DNA of 64,000 nucleotides, taken from NCBI RefSeq assembly GCF_002162035.1, contig NZ_CP021138.1, positions 806,001 through 870,000 of the forward strand, written 5' to 3'. The stretch is from Sulfuriferula sp. AH1. GTDB lineage: Bacteria; Pseudomonadota; Gammaproteobacteria; Burkholderiales; Sulfuriferulaceae. How positions within the stretch are numbered: the stretch's first letter is position 1; each line of letters starts with the position of its first letter. The position numbers and the translations under genes were made by a program. Shown one piece after another: positions 55,869 to 64,000 of this stretch. The notes under the pieces are model-generated. The model was given only the letters and a program-made list of their open reading frames with translations, searched no databases and was not told the DNA's origin.

Positions 55869-57569
55869 TTATTCATCGAACTGGTTGCTGATGCGCATGG
55901 CTTCGGCTACGGTGGTTTTGCCTGCGGTAACAAGATTGATGGCGTGGCGGCGCAGGGTGTTGCCCGCCATCTGCTGTTCGGCGGCGTGCAGGAAGACGGC
56001 GGGGTCGGGCTGGTTGGCGGCTTCGGCGACTGCATTGGTGATTTCCAGCATCTCATAGACGCCGATACGGCCGTTGAAACCGGTATGGTTGCAATTGGTG
56101 CAGCCCTTGCCGTGCTGATAATTGTTGGTATCGACAGCGTCGCCCAGCTCCGATTTGAGCCAGAGATGCTCGGCAGGGGCCGGCGTATAGGCTTCGTTGC
56201 AGCTGTCGCAGATGATGCGTACCAGACGCTGCGCCAATACCGCCTGTATCGAGGTGGCGACCATGTAGCGCGGCACGCCCATGTCCATCAGGCGGATGGG
56301 CGTGCTGGCGGCGTCGTTGGTGTGCAGGGTGGAGAGTACCAGGTGGCCGGTCATTGCGGCGCGCATGCCGATCTGTGCGGTTTCCTGGTCGCGCATTTCG
56401 CCTACCAGCACGACGTCTGGATCCTGACGCAGCGCGGCGCGTAGCACGCGGGCGAAGTCGAGCTCGATCTTGTCGTTGACCTGAACCTGATTGATGCCGG
56501 GGAGGCGATACTCTACCGGATCCTCGACAGTGATGACCTTGAGTTCCGGGCTGTTGAGCTCGGACAGTGCGCCGTATAGCGTTGTGGTCTTGCCGCTGCC
56601 GGTCGGACCGGTTACCAGGATGAGTCCGTTGGGGCGTTTCAGGATTGCCCGGAAACGGGCAAGCATCGCCGGCGGCATGCCGATGGCATTGAGGTCGAGC
56701 GTGTTGCCGCCCTGGTTGAGCAGGCGCATGACCACCGATTCGCCGTACTGGGTGGGCATGGTGGAGATACGCACGTCGATGGACTGCTGCTTGACCTTGA
56801 TGGCGAAGCGGCCGTCCTGCGGCAGGCGTTTCTCGGAAATATCCAGCCCGGACATGAGCTTGAGGCGCAATGCCAGCGCCGGGGCGATCTTGATGTCGGC
56901 ACGGGTTTGCAGGTTGAGCACGCCATCGATACGGAAGCGGATATGCAGCGCATCCTGCTGCGGTTCGATGTGGATATCCGAGGCGCGAACCTGGGTGGCA
57001 TCGTCGAACACCGATTGCAGTAGTTTGACGACAGGGGCATCCTCGCTGCCCGGGCTGGTGCCCAAGCCGAAATCGACGTAGCTGTCGCCTAGATCCTGTT
57101 CCAGTTCGCGCGCAAGGTCGGTGATTTCGCCGGTTTTACGATAGATGCGGTCGATGGTTTGCAGCAATGCGTTTTCGTTGACGACGGCCAGTTCGATGTT
57201 CTTTTTGACAACGCGTGCGATTTCGTCATACACGAACAGATCCGTCGGGTCGCTCATGCCGACGAAAACGCTGTCGCCGCGGTCTTCCAGGATGATGGCG
57301 CGGAAGCGCCGTGCCTGCATTTCCGGTAGCAGGCGCGTGGTGTCGGGCTTGATGCTGTAACTCTTGAGATGGATAAACGGGATGTTGAGCTGCCTGGCAA
57401 CGGCATCGGCTATCTGGTCTTCGGTGATGAAGCCGTTCTCGACCAGAAAGCGGCCAAGCTTGCGTCCGCTCTTTTTTTGTTCTTCCAGCGCCAGTTGCAG
57501 CTGGGTTTCGGACAGCAGCTTTTGTCGAACGAGTAATTCCCCGAGGCGGATTTTTTCTGGGCGGGCCAT
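55869..57569 (-). CDS. mshE: MSHA extension ATPase MshE with c-di-GMP-binding N-domain
   Basis: Hexameric GspE/PilB-type ATPase of 566 residues powering pilus extension. The N-terminus (residues 7-59) has the duplicated 24-residue MshEN motif: RLGELL...ALEEQ and, after a five-residue spacer, KLGRFL...AVARQ, the known c-di-GMP binding pattern. The ATPase half has Walker A GPTGSGKTTTLYGAL near 325, Walker B VLVGEMRDQETA, and a zinc-binding CDSC...CTNC pair. It is the first gene of the msh locus, with AGGA before the ATG, and is divergent from the EAL-CBS-GGDEF gene. Confidence 0.95.
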   Translation of the reverse strand: MARPEKIRLGELLVRQKLLSETQLQLALEEQKKSGRKLGRFLVENGFITEDQIADAVARQLNIPFIHLKSYSIKPDTTRLLPEMQARRFRAIILEDRGDSVFVGMSDPTDLFVYDEIARVVKKNIELAVVNENALLQTIDRIYRKTGEITDLARELEQDLGDSYVDFGLGTSPGSEDAPVVKLLQSVFDDATQVRASDIHIEPQQDALHIRFRIDGVLNLQTRADIKIAPALALRLKLMSGLDISEKRLPQDGRFAIKVKQQSIDVRISTMPTQYGESVVMRLLNQGGNTLDLNAIGMPPAMLARFRAILKRPNGLILVTGPTGSGKTTTLYGALSELNSPELKVITVEDPVEYRLPGINQVQVNDKIELDFARVLRAALRQDPDVVLVGEMRDQETAQIGMRAAMTGHLVLSTLHTNDAASTPIRLMDMGVPRYMVATSIQAVLAQRLVRIICDSCNEAYTPAPAEHLWLKSELGDAVDTNNYQHGKGCTNCNHTGFNGRIGVYEMLEITNAVAEAANQPDPAVFLHAAEQQMAGNTLRRHAINLVTAGKTTVAEAMRISNQFDE

Positions 57570-57694
57570 GCACGATCCTTAGCATTGTATTTAAGCATTA
57601 TCTTAACGCGAATTCGGCGGAAATGGGCGCTTGTCGTTAATTTGTAATATTTATGCAGTATTTTGTGGGACTAGATAGATTGAGGGAAAGTCAC

Positions 57695-59482
57695 ATGATA
57701 CAACGTGGAATATTGCTTGATATTCTGGATAGGCAGGCATTGCATCCGCTGTTTCAGCCCATCATGGATTTGCATCATGGTGAGATAATCGGTTACGAAG
57801 GCCTGATTCGTGGTCCGATAGGGAGCGAACTGCATTTGCCACAGGCCTTGTTCCGCGCGGCCGAGCGTACCGAGCTGCTGGTGCGGCTGGAGATGCTGTG
57901 TATCTATACGGTGATGACGCAGTTTATCCAGGCGGTGCTACCGGGCAGGTTGTTCGTCAATATCAGCCCTTTCGCACTGCTGGCGGGCGCATTGTCTGAC
58001 CCTTTGCTGAAGGATCTGATAGGCGAGCATAGCGAATTGAATGGGCGGGTGGTGTTCGAGATCACCGAAGGCTCGCCGCAAATGGATAACGAGTCGGTCG
58101 TTGCCGGATTGATGACATTGCGCGAGCGCGGCTTCAAAATCGCGCTGGACGATCTGGGCGAGGGCTTCTCCAGCCTGCGTTTGTGGTCTGATGTGCGCCC
58201 CGATTTTGTCAAGCTGGACAAGCATTTCGTTACCGGCATCGACAAGGATCCGGTGAAGTTGCAGTTCGTGCGTTCACTCAAGCAAATCGCGGAAAAAAGT
58301 AACGCGATCATTATCGCCGAAGGGATAGAACATCGGGCCGAGTTGCTGATTCTGAAGGAAATGGGGATTTGCCTTGGGCAGGGCTATTTCATCGGGCGGC
58401 CGGTTGTGCATCCCGAAAGCAGGCCCAGCGCGGCGGCACAGGCATGTCTGGACGAGGCGCTGATCAGTGCCAATCCGTGGTCGAAAATGGTGCTGCAGCG
58501 GGGACGTCAGGCGCGCTTGCTGCTGACCGAAGTGCCAACGGTGACAGTGCAGACCGCAAGCGAGGACGCCCTTAAAATCCTGCTGGCCAATCCGGAACTG
58601 AATGTATTGCCGGTGCTGGATGGCAAAGTGCCGGTCGGATTGTTGAATCGCACGATGGTGGATAAATTTTCGCATGGTTATGTGCGTGATTTGTATAGCC
58701 GCAAATCCTGTACGGTTTTCATGGAAAAAACCCCGCTGATCGTGGATGTGGAAATGCCGGTGGTTGCATTGAGCCAGTTGGTGCTGATGCAGGGCCAGAA
58801 GCGCTTTGCCGACGGGTTCATCCTGGTGCGGGAAGGCGCTTATGTCGGTGTCGGCTCGAATTTTGCGCTGATGCAGGAAATGACCAAATTGCAGATTCAG
58901 GAGGCGCGTTATGCCAATCCGCTGACGATGCTGCCGGGGAATGTGCCGGTCAACGAGCAGATTGAATTGCTGCTGGGTAACGGTCAGAATTTTTGCGCGT
59001 GCTATGTCGATCTCGATTGGTTCAAGCCTTTTAATGACGTATTTGGCTACAGTCGCGGCGATGAGCTGATCAAGCTGACTGCCAATGTGCTGATCAATCA
59101 TGCGGACAAGGACATCGATTTCGTGGGACACATCGGCGGAGACGATTTCTTTGTGCTGTTTCAGAGTCCGGATTGGGAACCGCGTTGCCAGGCTATCCTG
59201 CAGGCGTTCGACAATGCAGTGCAATCTTATCTGCAGCACGAGAATCTGGGCGATGGCTGTTATGTGGCCGAGGACAGGCGCGGTAATCGGGCTGAATACA
59301 ATTTCCCTACGTTGTCTATCGGTGCAGTGCCGGTAGGGCGGAATCAGTATCGTGAATGTCATGAAATTGCAGCGGCGGCTACTGAAGTGAAAAAGGCAGC
59401 CAAGAAAATATCAGGTTCGAGTTTTTATGTGGACCGTCGTGCCATGCCGTTGTCACAAGCTCGCGTATTGGCTGCCGCCTGA
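57695..59482 (+). CDS. EAL-CBS-GGDEF c-di-GMP turnover protein
   Basis: A 595-residue cytosolic signalling protein. The EAL domain (residues ~10-250) keeps catalytic motifs: EGLIRG at the EAL position, NISPFAL, FEITEG, DDLGEG, DFVKLDK, AEGIE and GQGYFIG. A CBS-pair-like middle (residues ~280-420: VPTVTVQTASEDALKILL) precedes a GGDEF domain with IGGDDFF (GGDDF) and CYVDLDWFKPFNDVFGYSRGDE, close to consensus. Phosphodiesterase activity seems likely and diguanylate cyclase activity possible. The start is ATG at 57695 with GAGGGA upstream; an ATG at 57653 has none. It is divergent from mshE, whose ATPase binds the product. Confidence 0.9.
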   Translation: MIQRGILLDILDRQALHPLFQPIMDLHHGEIIGYEGLIRGPIGSELHLPQALFRAAERTELLVRLEMLCIYTVMTQFIQAVLPGRLFVNISPFALLAGALSDPLLKDLIGEHSELNGRVVFEITEGSPQMDNESVVAGLMTLRERGFKIALDDLGEGFSSLRLWSDVRPDFVKLDKHFVTGIDKDPVKLQFVRSLKQIAEKSNAIIIAEGIEHRAELLILKEMGICLGQGYFIGRPVVHPESRPSAAAQACLDEALISANPWSKMVLQRGRQARLLLTEVPTVTVQTASEDALKILLANPELNVLPVLDGKVPVGLLNRTMVDKFSHGYVRDLYSRKSCTVFMEKTPLIVDVEMPVVALSQLVLMQGQKRFADGFILVREGAYVGVGSNFALMQEMTKLQIQEARYANPLTMLPGNVPVNEQIELLLGNGQNFCACYVDLDWFKPFNDVFGYSRGDELIKLTANVLINHADKDIDFVGHIGGDDFFVLFQSPDWEPRCQAILQAFDNAVQSYLQHENLGDGCYVAEDRRGNRAEYNFPTLSIGAVPVGRNQYRECHEIAAAATEVKKAAKKISGSSFYVDRRAMPLSQARVLAAA

Positions 59483-59552
59483 TACTGCCGCAGGAAGAAT
59501 CTGAAATTTGCTGAAGATTGTAGCGCGTGCGAACGCTTGCTATTATCTATTC

Positions 59553-60305
59553 ATGAGTAATTTACTGCGCATCGCCAGCTATAACATTCATAAGGGATTT
59601 TCGCATTTCAATCAGCGCATGGTGATTCATGATCTGCGCGAACGCTTGCGTGCGCTGAATTCGGATATCGTGTTTCTGCAAGAGGTGCAGGGCAGTCATC
59701 TGGGGCACGCGCAGCGCTGGCAGCATTGGCCGGCTGCGCCGCAGTATGAGTTCCTGGCGGAGCAGGTATGGCCGGATTATGCGTATGGCAAGAACGCGAT
59801 ATACGACGAAGGTCATCACGGCAATGCGATCCTGTCGCGCTACCCGATAGTGCGCTGGGAGAATCTGGATATCTCAGCGCACGCATTGGAGTCGCGCGGT
59901 TTGCTGCATGCGGTAATCGCGATGCCCGGAATCGAGCTCGAAGTGCATGCGTTTTGCGTGCATCTGGCCTTGTTCGAGCATAGCCGCAGACAGCAGTTGG
60001 CGATGTTGCGGCGACGGGTGCGGGAAGCTGTGCCGGAGACGGCGCCATTGATTATCGCCGGAGATTTTAACGACTGGCGCGGACATGCAGGCCGCGAATT
60101 TGCTCGCGATCTGGGTTTGCAGGAGGCTTTCGTAACTATGCACGGCAAGGCGGCGCGCAGTTTTCCGGCCCGGTTGCCGCTATTGTCACTGGACAGGATT
60201 TATGTACGTGGCTGGAAAGTGCATGAAGCCGAGGTGCTGCATGGCCTGGATAACTGGCATCGTTCCGATCATGCCGTATTGCGCGCGACGCTGGGCGCGT
60301 CATGA
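59553..60305 (+). CDS. endonuclease/exonuclease/phosphatase family protein
   Basis: A 250-residue DNase I-fold enzyme. Conserved motifs: RIASYNIHKG at the N-terminus, VFLQEVQGS, GNAILSRYPI, VHLALFEHSRRQQL, IAGDFNDWRG, and C-terminal SLDRIYVRG and HRSDHAVLRA. Members include phosphodiesterases and nucleases; substrate unknown. It overlaps the cardiolipin synthase start (ATGA), implying coupled translation; a lipid or phosphodiester role is possible. An upstream TTG at 59508 is rejected as weaker. Confidence 0.87.
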   Translation: MSNLLRIASYNIHKGFSHFNQRMVIHDLRERLRALNSDIVFLQEVQGSHLGHAQRWQHWPAAPQYEFLAEQVWPDYAYGKNAIYDEGHHGNAILSRYPIVRWENLDISAHALESRGLLHAVIAMPGIELEVHAFCVHLALFEHSRRQQLAMLRRRVREAVPETAPLIIAGDFNDWRGHAGREFARDLGLQEAFVTMHGKAARSFPARLPLLSLDRIYVRGWKVHEAEVLHGLDNWHRSDHAVLRATLGAS

Positions 60306-61462
60306 GAGGTTATCTGCTGCCGGGTAACAGAGTGGATCTGCTGGAATGTGGCCTGGCGTATTTTCCGGCCTTGCGCGATGCGATTGATGCGGCGCAGCAT
60401 GAAGTGGATTTGCAAACCTATATTTTTGCCGGCGACGCGACCGGCCGCATGATTGCCGAAGCGCTGTCCCGCGCGGCGCGGCGTGGCGTGCGCGTACGCG
60501 TGCTGGTCGACGGATTCGGTTCATACGGGTTGTCGCCGGAACTGGTCAGGGGTATGCGCGACGCCGGTGTGGATTGGCTGGTGTTTCGTCCCGAGCCGGG
60601 CTGGCTGGCGTTGCGCCGCTATCGTTTGCGACGCCTGCATCGCAAGGTGGTGGTGATCGACGCCAAAGTGGCTTTTATTGGCGGCATCAATATTATCGAT
60701 GATATGGATACGCCGGGGCAGATTCCGCCCCGGTTTGATTATGCGGCGCGCGTGCAGGGACCCATCCTTAGCAGAATAGTGCCGGACGTGCGGCGATTAT
60801 GGTCGCTGGTGCGATGGTCGCAGAATAAGGTCGCCTGGCACCACCGGCCGCATATGGCGATATTCACGGAAGCGGCGGGACGGGATGAGGTCGCATTCCT
60901 GGTGCGGGATAATTTCAGGCATCGGCGCGACATTGAACAGGCATATATGGCGGCGATTGCCGGTGCGCGCGAAAGCATTTTGATCGCCAATGCCTATTTC
61001 CTGCCCGGTATGCGTTTTCGTCGTGCCCTTGTCGAAGCCGCCGGACGCGGTGTGAAAGTGACGTTGCTGTTGCAGGGCAGAATAGAGTACCGGTTAATGC
61101 ATTATGCTTCGCGCGCCTTGTATGGACAGCTGCTGGAGGCGGGGGTGCATATATGCGAATACCGCAAGAGTTTTTTGCATGCTAAGGTGGCCGTGATCGA
61201 TGAGTTCTGGGCAACGGTCGGCTCGAGCAATATCGATCCACTGAGCCTGTTGCTTGCGCGAGAGGCTAATCTGGTGATTGAGGGCGGCGATTTCGCGCTT
61301 ACCCTGCAGCAGGGTTTGCAGGCGGCCATGACGGATGGTGGGACGATGGTGCTATCCGATGACTGGCAACGGCGGTCATGGTATCAGCGTATTTTACCCA
61401 GCATGGCATTGGGTCTGGTGCGCGCATTGATGGGATTGGTGGGTTATGGCAGAGTGTGGTGA
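60302..61462 (+). CDS. clsB: cardiolipin synthase (phospholipase D family, ClsB-like)
   Basis: A 386-residue phospholipase D superfamily protein with two HKD motifs: HRKVVVIDAKVAFIGGINI near residues 117-135 and HAKVAVIDEFWATVGSSNID near 295. It lacks N-terminal membrane helices, as in ClsB rather than ClsA, and ends in a hydrophobic stretch. It condenses phosphatidylglycerol or related lipids into cardiolipin. It begins four bases inside the end of the EEP gene. Confidence 0.9.
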   Translation: MRGYLLPGNRVDLLECGLAYFPALRDAIDAAQHEVDLQTYIFAGDATGRMIAEALSRAARRGVRVRVLVDGFGSYGLSPELVRGMRDAGVDWLVFRPEPGWLALRRYRLRRLHRKVVVIDAKVAFIGGINIIDDMDTPGQIPPRFDYAARVQGPILSRIVPDVRRLWSLVRWSQNKVAWHHRPHMAIFTEAAGRDEVAFLVRDNFRHRRDIEQAYMAAIAGARESILIANAYFLPGMRFRRALVEAAGRGVKVTLLLQGRIEYRLMHYASRALYGQLLEAGVHICEYRKSFLHAKVAVIDEFWATVGSSNIDPLSLLLAREANLVIEGGDFALTLQQGLQAAMTDGGTMVLSDDWQRRSWYQRILPSMALGLVRALMGLVGYGRVW

Positions 61463-61467
61463 TTGCA

Positions 61468-61497
61468 TTGCTCCGCATGCGCTTGCTGTGTTATAAT
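61468..61497 (+). promoter_or_regulatory. rpsB promoter
   Basis: TTGCTC (61468-61473), 18-base spacer, TATAAT (61492-61497). The transcript would begin near 61504, giving a leader of about 110 bases before rpsB. Confidence 0.75.
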
Positions 61498-61504
61498 TTC
61501 GAGC

Positions 61505-61606
61505 TTGTTATTTTGCTGCTGGATAACAAAATTCGCACAGCCGCCAATGCTTAGGGTGTTCTCGATGAGAATGTAGGCGACGGCTGGAGGCTTAACCCTA
61601 AAAGGA
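61505..61606 (+). promoter_or_regulatory. rpsB leader with hairpin and pseudoknot
   Basis: A structured 5' leader. First, TTGTTAT (61505-61511) pairs with ATAACAA (61523-61529). Then CAGCCG (61538-61543) can pair with CGGCTG (61581-61586), enclosing a small hairpin TTCTC-GAT-GAGAA (61559-61571). Inside that loop, TTAGGGT (61551-61557) can pair with ACCCTAA (61595-61601) outside it, giving an H-type pseudoknot that ends next to the AAGGA ribosome-binding site (61602-61606). In gammaproteobacteria a conserved rpsB leader is the target of S2 autoregulation; this looks like a betaproteobacterial counterpart. Confidence 0.75.
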
Positions 61607-61613
61607 AATTATC

Positions 61614-62360
61614 ATGTCTATTACTATGCGTCAAATGCTGGAAGCCGGTGTCCACTTCGGTCACCAAACCCGTTTCTGGAACCCGAAAATGGCGCCGTAC
61701 ATTTTCGGTCATCGTAACAAAATCCATATCGTCAACCTGGAAAAAAGCTTGCCTATGTTCCAGGATGCGCTGAAATTCGTGCGCAAGCTGGCTGGCAACA
61801 AGGGTACTGTATTGTTTGTGGGCACCAAGCGCTCTGCACGTGAGATCGTCCGTGAAGAAGCTGAGCGCGCTAGCATGCCTTATGTGGACAACCGCTGGCT
61901 GGGCGGCATGCTGACCAACTTCAAGACCGTGAAGCAATCCATCAAGCGTTTGAAGGATCTGGAAGCGCTGTTGGGCGACGAAAGCTCAAAAATCCCCAAG
62001 AAGGAAGCGCTGGTATTGCAGCGTGAGCTCGACAAGCTGAACCGCAGTCTGGGCGGCATCAAGGATATGGTCGCTTTGCCTGACGCGATTTTCGTTATCG
62101 ACGTGGGTTATCAGAAAGGCGCCGTGGTTGAAGCCAATGCGCTGGGTATTCCCGTGATCGGCGTGGTTGATACCAACAACAGCCCGGCTGGCGTGAACTA
62201 TATCGTTCCGGGTAACGATGACTCCAGCCGTGCAATTCGCCTGTATGCGCGTGGCGTTGCAGATGCCGTGCTGGAAGGTCGTAGCCAGTCGATTGGCGAG
62301 ATTCTGGGCGAAGGCGAAGAATTCGTTGAAGTTGCTGAAGAAGCGGCTTCGGCGCAATAA
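61614..62360 (+). CDS. rpsB: 30S ribosomal protein S2
   Basis: A 248-residue ribosomal protein beginning [25 protein letters not shown], with [20 protein letters not shown] and the C-terminal acidic tail. S2 of E. coli represses its own and tsf translation. AAGGA precedes the ATG at 61614. It is followed by a terminator hairpin and tsf. Confidence 0.98.
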   Translation: MSITMRQMLEAGVHFGHQTRFWNPKMAPYIFGHRNKIHIVNLEKSLPMFQDALKFVRKLAGNKGTVLFVGTKRSAREIVREEAERASMPYVDNRWLGGMLTNFKTVKQSIKRLKDLEALLGDESSKIPKKEALVLQRELDKLNRSLGGIKDMVALPDAIFVIDVGYQKGAVVEANALGIPVIGVVDTNNSPAGVNYIVPGNDDSSRAIRLYARGVADAVLEGRSQSIGEILGEGEEFVEVAEEAASAQ

Positions 62361-62378
62361 TCGCCAAAATGCTTAACG

Positions 62379-62404
62379 AAAAGGGGCTTTCGCCCCTTTT
62401 TTTG
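62379..62404 (+). terminator. terminator or attenuator between rpsB and tsf
   Basis: AAGGGGC-TTTC-GCCCCTT followed by a run of Ts, 18 bases after the rpsB stop. Because tsf follows within 40 bases, partial read-through is likely, setting S2:EF-Ts ratios. Confidence 0.85.
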
Positions 62405-62439
62405 TAAATTTTGTATTGAATCAATTTAAGGAGCAAAGC

Positions 62440-63312
62440 ATGGCTGAAATTACAGCGGGTATGGTTAAGGATTTGCGCGAGCGTACTGGCCTGGGCATGA
62501 TGGAATGCAAAAAAGCGTTGACCGAGACCAACGGCGACATGACTGCAGCAGAGGATCTGCTGCGCATCAAGAGCGGCGCCAAGGCAAGTAAAGCCGCCAG
62601 TCGCGGCGGTTCTGAGGGCGTGATCGGCGCATTTATCAGTGCCGACGGCAAAACCGGTGCTCTGGTTGAAGTCAACTGCGAAACCGATTTCGTCGGCAAG
62701 AATGACGATTTCCTGGCGTTTGCCAAGGCGGTGGCGCAATTGGCGGCCGAGCAGAACTGTACCGACATCGCTGCATTGTCGTCGATGACGATGACGGGCG
62801 GTACTGTAGAGGAAGTGCGCCAGGCCTTGATCATGAAGCTGGGTGAAAATCTGACGATTCGTCGCATTGCGCATTATGCAACGGCAGATCGTCTGGTAAC
62901 TTACCTGCATGGCTCCAAAATCGGCGTAATAGTCGATCTGAATGGTGATGAGGTTCTGGGCAAGGATCTGGCAATGCATATCGCGGCCAGCAAGCCGGTA
63001 TGTGTGTCCAAGGATCAGGTAGCGCCTGAGCTGATCGAAAAGGAACGCGAGATTTATACGGCACAGGCCGCAGAGTCCGGCAAGCCGGCTGATATCGTGG
63101 CTAAAATGGTTGATGGCCGCGTTGCCAAGTATCTGGCTGAAGTCACGTTGCTGGGTCAGCCATTCGTGAAGAATCCTGACCAGACTGTGGAAAAATTACT
63201 GGCTGAGAAAAAAGCCAAGGTGAACGGTTTTACCATGTTTATAGTGGGTGAAGGCATCGAGAAGAAAGTGGTTGATTACGCCGCTGAAGTGGCTGCTGCT
63301 GCAAAGGTGTAA
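62440..63312 (+). CDS. tsf: elongation factor Ts
   Basis: A 290-residue nucleotide exchange factor for EF-Tu. Motifs: [24 protein letters not shown] at the N-terminus (UBA-like) and [16 protein letters not shown] near 80, with [12 protein letters not shown] later. The ATG at 62440 follows AAGGAG; the ATG eight codons earlier has none. It is two bases before the pyrH start. Confidence 0.98.
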   Translation: MAEITAGMVKDLRERTGLGMMECKKALTETNGDMTAAEDLLRIKSGAKASKAASRGGSEGVIGAFISADGKTGALVEVNCETDFVGKNDDFLAFAKAVAQLAAEQNCTDIAALSSMTMTGGTVEEVRQALIMKLGENLTIRRIAHYATADRLVTYLHGSKIGVIVDLNGDEVLGKDLAMHIAASKPVCVSKDQVAPELIEKEREIYTAQAAESGKPADIVAKMVDGRVAKYLAEVTLLGQPFVKNPDQTVEKLLAEKKAKVNGFTMFIVGEGIEKKVVDYAAEVAAAAKV

Positions 63313-63314
63313 GC

Positions 63315-64000
63315 ATGGGTGCGCCAGTGTATAAGCGTATATTGCTCAAGCTCTCCGGCGAGGCCTTGATGGGGGACGACAGTTACGGCATCAACCGCGA
63401 CACGATTACCCGTATCGTCAAGGAAGTGAAGTCCGTCGTCGATATGGGGGTGCAAGTTGCCGTCGTTATCGGCGGCGGCAACATTTTCCGCGGTGTCGCG
63501 CCTGCAGCGGCAGGCATGGACCGCGCGACTGCCGATTATATGGGAATGCTGGCAACAGTAATGAATGCACTGGCGTTGCAGGACGCTTTTCGTGTCAACG
63601 GCGTGGTAAGTCGCGTACAATCTGCGCTGAATATCGAACAGGTTGCCGAGCCGTACATCCGCGGCAAGGCTATCCGTTATCTGGAAGAAGGGCGCGTAGT
63701 GATTTTCGGTGCGGGCACCGGGAATCCGTTCTTTACCACGGATACTGCCGCTGCTTTGCGCGGCATGGAAATGAACGCCGATATCGTTATCAAGGCGACC
63801 AAGGTCGATGGCGTATATACTGATGACCCGAATAAGAATGCAAGTGCAACACGTTATCAGCGTCTGAGCTTCGATGAAGCGATACAGAAGAATCTGAAAG
63901 TGATGGACGCCACCGCGTTTACGCTGTGCCGAGATCAAAAAATGCCGCTGGCCGTTTTGAGTATTTTCAAGGCCGGGGCATTGGCGCGCTTCGTTCTGGG
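63315..64000 (+). CDS. pyrH: UMP kinase (3' end outside the window)
   Basis: The start ATG at 63315 opens a frame that runs to the window edge (228 codons seen, about 95% of the usual length). It begins [19 protein letters not shown], has [11 protein letters not shown] and [19 protein letters not shown], and LDV-type [19 protein letters not shown] kinase makes UDP in pyrimidine synthesis and is usually next to tsf. The C-terminus is missing. Confidence 0.96.
   Translation, partial: MGAPVYKRILLKLSGEALMGDDSYGINRDTITRIVKEVKSVVDMGVQVAVVIGGGNIFRGVAPAAAGMDRATADYMGMLATVMNALALQDAFRVNGVVSRVQSALNIEQVAEPYIRGKAIRYLEEGRVVIFGAGTGNPFFTTDTAAALRGMEMNADIVIKATKVDGVYTDDPNKNASATRYQRLSFDEAIQKNLKVMDATAFTLCRDQKMPLAVLSIFKAGALARFVL

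Overview
The window is one contiguous stretch of a betaproteobacterial chromosome. The rpsU-yqeY-dnaG-rpoD block followed by a tRNA-Ile2, the dnaX-ybaB-recR block, the plsY/tsaD pair, phoBR and rpsB-tsf-pyrH are all typical of that class. The Tat-exported high-potential iron-sulfur protein, phosphoketolase, cysNC fusion and complete MSHA-type pilus locus suggest a free-living, possibly chemolithotrophic or iron/sulfur-associated member of the Nitrosomonadales. This placement is inferred from gene content only. Nearly every large ORF has a recognisable family. No insertion sequence, prophage or CRISPR array was seen.

Layout. 1-13 kb: a carbon and stress block on the minus strand (xfp-ackA, a DUF488 protein, cbpA-cbpM, an MgtC/DUF4010 membrane protein, a beta-CASP RNase coupled to ppsA), interrupted by a plus-strand SulP transporter. 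12.5-19.2 kb: an AlkA-type glycosylase, HiPIP, a chemoreceptor, tex and hslO. 19.3-21.6 kb: an AT-rich island with a membrane protein carrying TPRs (possible pilin glycosyltransferase) and a type IVa pilin with a perfect sigma-54 promoter. 21.9-26.6 kb: plsY, an unknown coiled-coil membrane protein, tsaD, and phoBR behind three Pho half-sites. 26.6-29.7 kb: dnaX-ybaB-recR-HIT. 29.7-34.4 kb: the macromolecular synthesis operon and tRNA. 34.7-41.1 kb: the PAPS genes cysQ / cysD-cysNC, in which cysD has an unusual 180-residue N-terminal extension, and an ABC-F ATPase. 41.4-57.6 kb: a 16-gene MSHA pilus locus on the minus strand. 57.7-61.5 kb: an EAL-CBS-GGDEF protein, an EEP-family phosphodiesterase and cardiolipin synthase. 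61.5-64 kb: rpsB-tsf-pyrH, with a folded rpsB leader.

How the parts work together. Xfp plus AckA turn sugar phosphates and phosphate into acetate and ATP, while PpsA drives the opposite direction toward sugar; the xfp and ppsA promoters share a 13-bp element and may be co-regulated. The MSHA locus is built from two blocks whose order is swapped relative to the Vibrio/Shewanella arrangement. Its ATPase MshE carries a c-di-GMP-binding N-terminus, and a c-di-GMP turnover protein is divergently transcribed next to it. The separate sigma-54-driven pilA shows that the cell has a second type IV pilus system whose assembly genes lie outside the window. CysD, CysNC and CysQ form a PAPS make-and-recycle unit. 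The strongest candidates for something undescribed are the CysD extension, the pilin-linked TPR membrane protein, the rpsB leader pseudoknot outside the gammaproteobacteria, and the Xfp/PpsA/RNase cluster with its shared promoter element.
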